A DNA stretch of 11,528 bases from Dehalococcoidia bacterium (GTDB lineage Bacteria > Chloroflexota > Dehalococcoidia > Tepidiformales > Tepidiformaceae): the NCBI GenBank assembly GCA_009838385.1, contig VXRS01000302.1, positions 2,121 to 13,648 on the forward strand, written 5' to 3'. Below the pieces are notes generated by a model. It ran no database searches. It saw nothing but the letters and a program-made list of their open reading frames with translations, and was not told where the DNA came from. Positions 6,292 to 11,528 of the stretch are shown here, in pieces. The position numbers and the translations under genes are program-made. Position 1 is the stretch's first letter. Each line of letters begins with the position of its first letter.

Positions 6292-7428
6292 ATGCCAACG
6301 CCCCGTCCCGAGGCCGCCAACGACACGCTTTCGCCCTTTCCCGAGGGCTGGTATTTCGTCGCGAGCCGCAAGGCCATCGAGAGAGCCGGGCTCATCGAGA
6401 AGACCTGGATGGGAGAGGAGATCGTCGCCTGGTGCGACGAGGACGGTCGGGTCTGCGTCGCGGAGTCGGTCTGTCCGCACCTCGGCTCGGCGCTCGGACC
6501 GACCGCAGGGGGGCGCGTCTGCGAAGGACGGGTGGTCTGTCCGTTCCATGGCTTCGAGTTCGACACCAGCGGGCAGTGCGTCGCCACGCCCTTCGCCGCC
6601 CCGCCGCGATCGGCGAGGCTGCGAGTCTTTGAGACGCACGAGGTCGCCGGCTTGATCTTCGCCTGGTGGGGGCTCGAGGGCCGGCCGTCCCAGTGGAGCC
6701 TTCCCGACGACGCAACCGACCAGGAAGGGTGGAGCGACCTCCGCATCCAGACCCTGCGCTTCCCCGGTCATCCCCAGGAGACGACGGAGAACTCAGTCGA
6801 CATCGCCCACCTTCGCTACGTGCATGGCTACGCCAACGTGGACCGCACCCACCCCATCGAAGTAGACGGGCCACTCTTCGTGAGCCGCTGGGACTTCCGG
6901 AGTGTGCGGAAGATCGCCGGGATCGCCAGGCTCACGCTCGACCTCTCCGCCCACACCCGCATCTTCGGGTTCGGCTACTCCCTTGTGCAGGTCCGCGAGC
7001 ATTCGATCCCAATGGACATGCGCCTGTGGATCCTGGCGACACCCGTGGACGGCAGGCTTATCGACATGTCGCTGGTCTCGCAGGTGCGAGTGGAGCCGAA
7101 GACTAGGCGTTTCATCGCGGGCGCCGGGTTTCTCCCGCACCGGCTGCGGGCTCACGTCGTCAACAGGTTCCTGAGCCCCATGCAGAAGATGGACGTGCTT
7201 CAGGACGTGGTGATCTGGCGCCGGAAGCAGTACCGGGCGCGCCCGCGCCTCAACCGGGCCGATGGGGAGATCACGATGTTCCGGGACTACTGCGCCCAGT
7301 TCTATCCAGAACCGGAGGACGCCGCGGATCGACTCCCCGAGGCGGATCGTGCAATCCGGCAACCGGATGCAGGGCTACGCCTTCCGGAATCGCCAGCCGT
7401 AGAGGATGCCCCCGTAGTAGTTGAATGA
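6292..7428 (+). CDS. Rieske non-heme iron oxygenase, KshA/DAF-36-like (steroid-type)
   Basis: The oxygenase component of a two- or three-part Rieske system, 378 residues. The [2Fe-2S] ligands are C61-P-H63 and C83-P-F-H86, in CPHLGSALG and CPFHGFEF. The mononuclear iron site is ENSVDIAHLRYVH (166-178), with H173 and H178 plus D305 in QDVVIW as expected ligands. D170 is the likely bridging Asp between subunits. The C-terminal pattern QDVVIW...FRDYCAQFYPE (304-340) matches the class of 3-ketosteroid 9-alpha-hydroxylase KshA and the cholesterol 7-desaturases DAF-36/Neverland. The bacterial sterol C-4 demethylase SdmA is another Rieske oxygenase to compare. GAGGAG at 6277-6282 sits 9 nt before the ATG. 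The gene is divergent from the P450, and its last 54 bp overlap the convergent FAD gene. No ferredoxin reductase is nearby. The low-complexity tail after residue 343 is unlikely to be catalytic. Family secure; steroid substrate inferred. Confidence 0.95.
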   Translation: MPTPRPEAANDTLSPFPEGWYFVASRKAIERAGLIEKTWMGEEIVAWCDEDGRVCVAESVCPHLGSALGPTAGGRVCEGRVVCPFHGFEFDTSGQCVATPFAAPPRSARLRVFETHEVAGLIFAWWGLEGRPSQWSLPDDATDQEGWSDLRIQTLRFPGHPQETTENSVDIAHLRYVHGYANVDRTHPIEVDGPLFVSRWDFRSVRKIAGIARLTLDLSAHTRIFGFGYSLVQVREHSIPMDMRLWILATPVDGRLIDMSLVSQVRVEPKTRRFIAGAGFLPHRLRAHVVNRFLSPMQKMDVLQDVVIWRRKQYRARPRLNRADGEITMFRDYCAQFYPEPEDAADRLPEADRAIRQPDAGLRLPESPAVEDAPVVVE

Positions 7429-8730
7429 ACGCCTGGCGGCGTCGGCCTCGAAGGGATAATCCGCCCCGAGCTGCCGGGCGGCGGCGAGGCCCGTCACGAA
7501 GCAGGTCTCCTGGGCGTTGACGAGCGTGTGGGCGCCGCAGTGCCACGTGCGCCTCTTGCCCTGGATGAAGCGGAAGATATTCGCCGTCACCGCAACGTGA
7601 CGCACGTCGTGGACGATGTGCTGGAACCACCACTTCTTCACGACCTTGCTTTCGTCGATGGGGCTGATCGGGTTGTAGGTCACGAGGCAGGGCTTATCGG
7701 ACTCCTGAGCCCACGGCTGCTGGTTGTGCATGATGTAGGTGATCTCGTAGTTGTCCGGCCTCGCACCGTACTGCTCGATGTGATTGCTCCGGGTTGTCAG
7801 GGGCTTGACCTCGTTGTCGGGGAGGACGGAGGCGTCGGAGTGGACGACGGTGTGGTTGTGGAGCTCACTCTCGTAGCGGATCGACGAGAGGATGGAGCGC
7901 TCGAGGAAGGTGGGCCTGTCGAGGAGCATCAGGGTCTGGTTGGCGTTGCAGGCGAAGATGACGTCGTCGAACGCTTCCCGCACGCCCTCCGCATCCTCGA
8001 CCACGACGCCGGTCTTGTCCCGATAGACCTTGTGGACGGGCCGGCCGAGGAAGATCTTGTCGCGGAAGCCGGCCGATAGCTCTTCGTAGATGCGCCGCGT
8101 GCCCTTGTCCCACGTCTGCATGGGCGTGGAGGTCTCGATGTCGAAGAACTCGAGGTAGCGGGAAAAGAGCGCCGCGGGCATGTCGAAGACGTTCGTCGCC
8201 ATCAGGAAATTGACGAACATCGGCTTCAGGATCTTGTAGCGGAATTCCCCGGAGAAGCCTCCCAGGTTGAGCACCGTCCCCATGCTTATGTAATTGAATG
8301 GATTGAGGGCGTTCAGGAACTTCGACTGCTTCCGGGTCAGCCAGCCGATGCGGTGCAGGCGCCGCAAGATGCGCTGGAATTTCGCGATCTCGGGTTGCAG
8401 CTGCTGCCGGATGTCGGAGTCGAAGTCGTGCGCATAGAGGCGGCCCTGGTACTTCACGCTGTAGCTGAACCTCGTATCGACGAGGTCGATGCCGAAGCGT
8501 TCCATCAACAGGACAATGTGGTGGTAGATGGAGGGGATGCAGGCGGTGACAGAGATATCGAAGGGGATGGAGCCGCCCCCGTCCTGGGGCATATCGGCCG
8601 TGATGGCGTTCCCGCCGACCTGGTCCTGGGCCTCGTACAGCCTGAAGTCGAAGCGATCGGGGTGATGGTTCAGCGCCCAGGCCGCGCCAAGCCCCGAGAT
8701 GCCTCCGCCGACGATGGCAATTCGCCGCAT
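7375..8730 (-). CDS. FAD-dependent oxidoreductase, amine-oxidase/desaturase-like (COG2907 type)
   Basis: A 451-residue flavoprotein with an N-terminal Rossmann dinucleotide motif, IAIVGGGISGLGAAWAL at 4-20. The ribose-binding acid is E33, followed by VGG (38-40). The C-terminal part RTWHCGAHT...GLAAARQLG (394-422) matches the second FAD contact of COG2907 proteins, where it usually reads RTWFCGA..GYGFHEDGL; the GFHE-like segment here is replaced by TLVNAQE. The middle (about 60-330) would form the substrate domain. The reaction is unknown; relatives often sit beside lipid-modifying enzymes, and desaturation or oxidation of a lipid fits the neighbours. The start ATG at 8728-8730 has AAGGA 6 nt upstream, overlapping the stop of the M16 gene, so the two are probably co-transcribed and coupled. 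The 3' end overlaps the convergent Rieske gene by 54 bp. No signal peptide or TM is evident. Family firm, function open. Confidence 0.92.
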   Translation of the reverse strand: MRRIAIVGGGISGLGAAWALNHHPDRFDFRLYEAQDQVGGNAITADMPQDGGGSIPFDISVTACIPSIYHHIVLLMERFGIDLVDTRFSYSVKYQGRLYAHDFDSDIRQQLQPEIAKFQRILRRLHRIGWLTRKQSKFLNALNPFNYISMGTVLNLGGFSGEFRYKILKPMFVNFLMATNVFDMPAALFSRYLEFFDIETSTPMQTWDKGTRRIYEELSAGFRDKIFLGRPVHKVYRDKTGVVVEDAEGVREAFDDVIFACNANQTLMLLDRPTFLERSILSSIRYESELHNHTVVHSDASVLPDNEVKPLTTRSNHIEQYGARPDNYEITYIMHNQQPWAQESDKPCLVTYNPISPIDESKVVKKWWFQHIVHDVRHVAVTANIFRFIQGKRRTWHCGAHTLVNAQETCFVTGLAAARQLGADYPFEADAARRSFNYYGGILYGWRFRKA

Positions 8731-8739
8731 GTCCGGTCC

Positions 8740-11528
8740 TTACTCCTCCTCGGGGAGCAGCACGATGTGGATATACCGGTCGTCGAGCAGGTAGCGCCGG
8801 GCAGCGGCCGCAACCTCCTCCAGCGTCAGCGCTGCCAGCCGCTCGTCGAATCCGTTGATCTCGCCGAGCGACTCACCCCGCTGCGTTGCGTCCTGGATCT
8901 GGTTCAGCCAGAAGCTGTTCTCGCGGAGCTGCTCCTCGCGAGAGGTCCGAAGCTGCTCCTTGGCAGAGTCGAGGTAGCTTTGCTCGCCACCGTCGCGGAG
9001 CCAGGCGACTTCCACCGCGACCTCTGCCGTCAGCTCCTCCACACGGGCGGGGTCGCTGCCAAAGAGGATGTACAGGAGGTACTCGGAGTCGGGGATGGAG
9101 CTGATGCTGGCGCGGACGCCGATGGCGTAGGTGCCGCCCAGCGCCTCGCGCACGCGCTCGCGCAGGCGGGTACCGAGTATTTCCCCGGCCACCGTTGCCG
9201 TGAGCGCCTCCTCGCGGGTCCATCGCACGTCTCCCGCGTAGATGAGGATCGTCTGGCTACGCGGTTCGATGCCTTTGCGAACGACGTGTTCTTCCACCCC
9301 GGGTGGAGGGTCAACGTCGTGGTTGATCCAGTTCTCGACGCGCCCGGTGGTCGGGAGGCTGGCGAGGTAGCGGGAGGTGAGGTCCCGCAGTTCATCCCAG
9401 TCGAAGGCGCCAACGAACACGAAGGTCGCATCGCTGAAGTCCGCGAAGCGCTCGCCATAGACCGCCGTCACCCGATCGAGGTCGAGCTCCTTGAGGACGT
9501 CGAGGGAGAGGGGCCGGGCCCGGTGGTGGTTCTGGGCGAGGACCATGTTCGCTTTGTCGAAGAACACGGAGTCCGGGTCGGTCGCGCGGCTCTCGGCGCT
9601 AGTGCGCAATCTCGCCTCATACGTCGAGAAGTAGGCCGGATCGAATCGGGGTTCGGTCACGTAGAGCGCGATGAGCTGGAACAGCGTCTCGAGGTCTTCG
9701 GGGGAGGCGTTCCCGCTCAGCCCTTCGAAGAGCGCACTGATATAGGGGGCGACCGACACCCGCTTGCCGGCCAGCAGCTTGTCGAGCGTGACGCTGTCGT
9801 GCAGGCCGACGCCACTGCCGGAGGCGATGTCGTCGGCGTAGAGAGCGGACACGTGGTCCTCGTCGGAGACGAGGGAGTGGCCCCCCGGGCTGAAGGCCGT
9901 GAACAGCACCTCGTCGTTCTGGAAGTCGGTCTGCTTGGCGATGACGGTCACGCCGTTCGAGAGGGTCCACCGCACCGCATCGATCGAATCGACCTGCTCC
10001 TCGGCGGTAATGCTCCCCGGCGTCGGGAGCGTTGCCATGAGCGGAAGGTCGTCGAACTCGTCTTCGTACGCCTCCACCTGGAGCTCGTGTGCCCCCTCGA
10101 TCTGCGCAAACATGGCCGCGCTCAGGACCTCATCGGAGCTGGCCTCGGGGTCCTCGGGCCGGATGACGAACAGCACGGTGTCTCCCGAGCCCGACCAGGA
10201 CGCCCCCAGCAGATCGACTTCGCCCAGCGAGACCTCCGGAATCAGTCGCTGGTACAGCTCCCACTCCGCTTCGATGCCCGGAGCCGGAACCCCTGAGAGG
10301 AAGTGCGTGCGGTACTCGCCGGCAAGCAGTTCGGAATCGCGCTGGTCGCGCTCCTTGTAGAGGCTCTCCACCGAGCTCAGCAGGTTGACCTTCTCCCGAG
10401 CCAGCTCGGAGGCGGTGAAGCCGTGCTGGCGCACGCGCTGCAGCTCCTCCAGAAGTGCCGTGAAACCCACCTCGAGACCACCCTGCTCAGTCACGACCGA
10501 AAACTGCACGATGTCGGTGGGCCTTACGAAGGCTCCACCCGCGCTTCCCGCCCACAGCCAGGGCGGATCGGCCGTCTGGCCCCGTTCGAAGAGCCGGGCG
10601 TTCAGCATCATGAAAGCCAACTGCTGCGTAACGGAGCGCTTGAACCACGCAAGGTCCTGGCCGGTATCGGGTGGCGCCTTCCGCACCAGGATCAGCTGCG
10701 TACCGGGCGCCTCGGGGTCGGTGAAGATGTCGATGCGCGGTTCCTCGTGTCCCGGAACCTCGAACGTGGGCAGGGTCGTCGGTGGCGCCACGGCCGCCCG
10801 TTCCTGCTGGGCTTCGCCCTCGGGGGGTGGTGCGAAGTGCTGCTTGATCTTGGCCTCGATAAGGGCGGGGTCGAGGTCGCCCACCGCTACCAGGGCCATC
10901 AGCTCGGGCCGGTACCAGCGCTCGTAATAGGCGCGCAGTTGCTCGACCGGGGCCGTCTCGACGACCTCGGGGAGGCCGATCGGGGGCCGTTCGGAATAGC
11001 GGGAGGCGCCGAACAGGGCCCGAAAGAGGCCGTCCCGCCAGCGGGAGTCGAAGCCCTGGCCGAGACGCCACTCCTCCAGCACGACGCCACGTTCGAGCTC
11101 GACCTCCTCCGGTTCGAAGCTGATGGCATAGGCCCAGTCGCTGAGAATCTGGAAGGCCTTCTCGAGGATCTCGGGATCATCGGTCGGGATTTCGAGGAAA
11201 TAGACCGTCTCGTCGTAGCTCGTGTAGGCGTTCAGGTGGGCGCCAAAACTGGATCCGATGGACTCGAGGTAGTCGACGATCTCCTGTTTGGCGAAGCGCT
11301 CCGTGCCGTTGAAGGCCATGTGCTCGACGAAGTGCGCCAGGCCCCGCTGCTCTTCCTCCTCGTGCACGGATCCGGCTTTGACAACGAGCGACAGGTGCAA
11401 CCGCTCGCGCGGTTCTTCGTTGCGCCTGATGTAGTACGAGAGTCCGTTGCTGAGCGTTCCCCGCACCACCGCGGGGTCGAAGATGAGGTTCCCGTCCGGA
11501 CCGAGGACTTCCACCGGCGCGGGGGTGG
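8740..11528 (-). CDS. M16 family zinc metallopeptidase (pitrilysin/insulinase type), 5' end beyond the window
   Basis: About 929 residues are visible in two M16 lobes. Numbering from the in-frame GTG at 11514, the inverted zinc motif HFVEH lies at 61-65 (H61, E64 catalytic, H65). ELERGVVLEEW (139-149) supplies the E141/E148 pair, with E148 the likely third zinc ligand. The second lobe starts near residue 510 (TLSNGVTVIAKQ) and lacks HxxEH, as in other full-length members where one lobe is inactive. The frame stays open to the right edge with Pro/Ala/Thr codons before the GTG. That looks like a linker after an export signal, so the true start probably lies outside the window and the protein is probably periplasmic or a lipoprotein. 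Such enzymes degrade oligopeptides or process small proteins. The stop codon is 9 bp before the FAD gene. Its role in a lipid locus is unclear; it may be an unrelated housekeeping neighbour. Family certain. Confidence 0.95.
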   Translation of the reverse strand, partial: TPAPVEVLGPDGNLIFDPAVVRGTLSNGLSYYIRRNEEPRERLHLSLVVKAGSVHEEEEQRGLAHFVEHMAFNGTERFAKQEIVDYLESIGSSFGAHLNAYTSYDETVYFLEIPTDDPEILEKAFQILSDWAYAISFEPEEVELERGVVLEEWRLGQGFDSRWRDGLFRALFGASRYSERPPIGLPEVVETAPVEQLRAYYERWYRPELMALVAVGDLDPALIEAKIKQHFAPPPEGEAQQERAAVAPPTTLPTFEVPGHEEPRIDIFTDPEAPGTQLILVRKAPPDTGQDLAWFKRSVTQQLAFMMLNARLFERGQTADPPWLWAGSAGGAFVRPTDIVQFSVVTEQGGLEVGFTALLEELQRVRQHGFTASELAREKVNLLSSVESLYKERDQRDSELLAGEYRTHFLSGVPAPGIEAEWELYQRLIPEVSLGEVDLLGASWSGSGDTVLFVIRPEDPEASSDEVLSAAMFAQIEGAHELQVEAYEDEFDDLPLMATLPTPGSITAEEQVDSIDAVRWTLSNGVTVIAKQTDFQNDEVLFTAFSPGGHSLVSDEDHVSALYADDIASGSGVGLHDSVTLDKLLAGKRVSVAPYISALFEGLSGNASPEDLETLFQLIALYVTEPRFDPAYFSTYEARLRTSAESRATDPDSVFFDKANMVLAQNHHRARPLSLDVLKELDLDRVTAVYGERFADFSDATFVFVGAFDWDELRDLTSRYLASLPTTGRVENWINHDVDPPPGVEEHVVRKGIEPRSQTILIYAGDVRWTREEALTATVAGEILGTRLRERVREALGGTYAIGVRASISSIPDSEYLLYILFGSDPARVEELTAEVAVEVAWLRDGGEQSYLDSAKEQLRTSREEQLRENSFWLNQIQDATQRGESLGEINGFDERLAALTLEEVAAAARRYLLDDRYIHIVLLPEEE

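Noticed and set aside
8353..10296. A 647-codon open frame on the plus strand
   Set aside because: It is antisense to the FAD and M16 genes, which have family motifs in frame; its translation has biased composition and no domain.

Overview
This is a GC-rich (roughly 64% by eye), densely coded bacterial window with seven protein genes, two of them cut by the window edges. No RNA gene, mobile element, CRISPR array or long repeat was found. The sequence does not fix the taxon. A periplasmic-type sulfatase, a long M16 zinc peptidase, a bacterial GPP34 domain and sterol-type enzymes together suggest an uncultured Gram-negative lineage of the Myxococcota/Gemmatimonadota/Acidobacteriota kind, but this is an inference only.

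Layout, left to right: the 5' end of a formylglycine sulfatase (1-251, minus); an 825-residue RND/MMPL exporter (444-2921, plus); a sterol C-24 methyltransferase homologue (2932-3966, minus); an unusual GPP34-cytochrome P450 fusion (4044-6068, minus); a Rieske non-heme iron oxygenase of the KshA/DAF-36 type (6292-7428, plus); a COG2907-like FAD oxidoreductase (7375-8730, minus); and a two-lobed M16 metallopeptidase running off the right edge (8740-11528, minus). P450 and methyltransferase form a minus-strand pair. The Rieske gene is divergent from them across a 223-bp intergenic region holding an imperfect inverted repeat and promoter-like elements. The peptidase and FAD genes look translationally coupled. 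The Rieske and FAD genes converge and overlap by 54 bp.

The central genes read as a sterol or steroid-like lipid tailoring locus. The methyltransferase keeps the eukaryotic Erg6/SMT signature regions almost throughout, from the SAM site to the C-terminal sterol-MT domain. The Rieske enzyme has the cluster, iron-site and C-terminal pattern of steroid-acting oxygenases. The P450 and FAD enzymes would be further redox steps, and the RND protein could move the lipid product out of the inner membrane. No squalene epoxidase, oxidosqualene cyclase, CYP51 or ferredoxin/reductase partner lies here, so the substrate must come from elsewhere in the genome or from a host or the environment.

The least expected object is the fusion of a GOLPH3-like (GPP34) membrane-adaptor domain to a P450 whose I helix lacks the usual acid-alcohol pair while keeping the heme-binding cysteine and ExxR motif.
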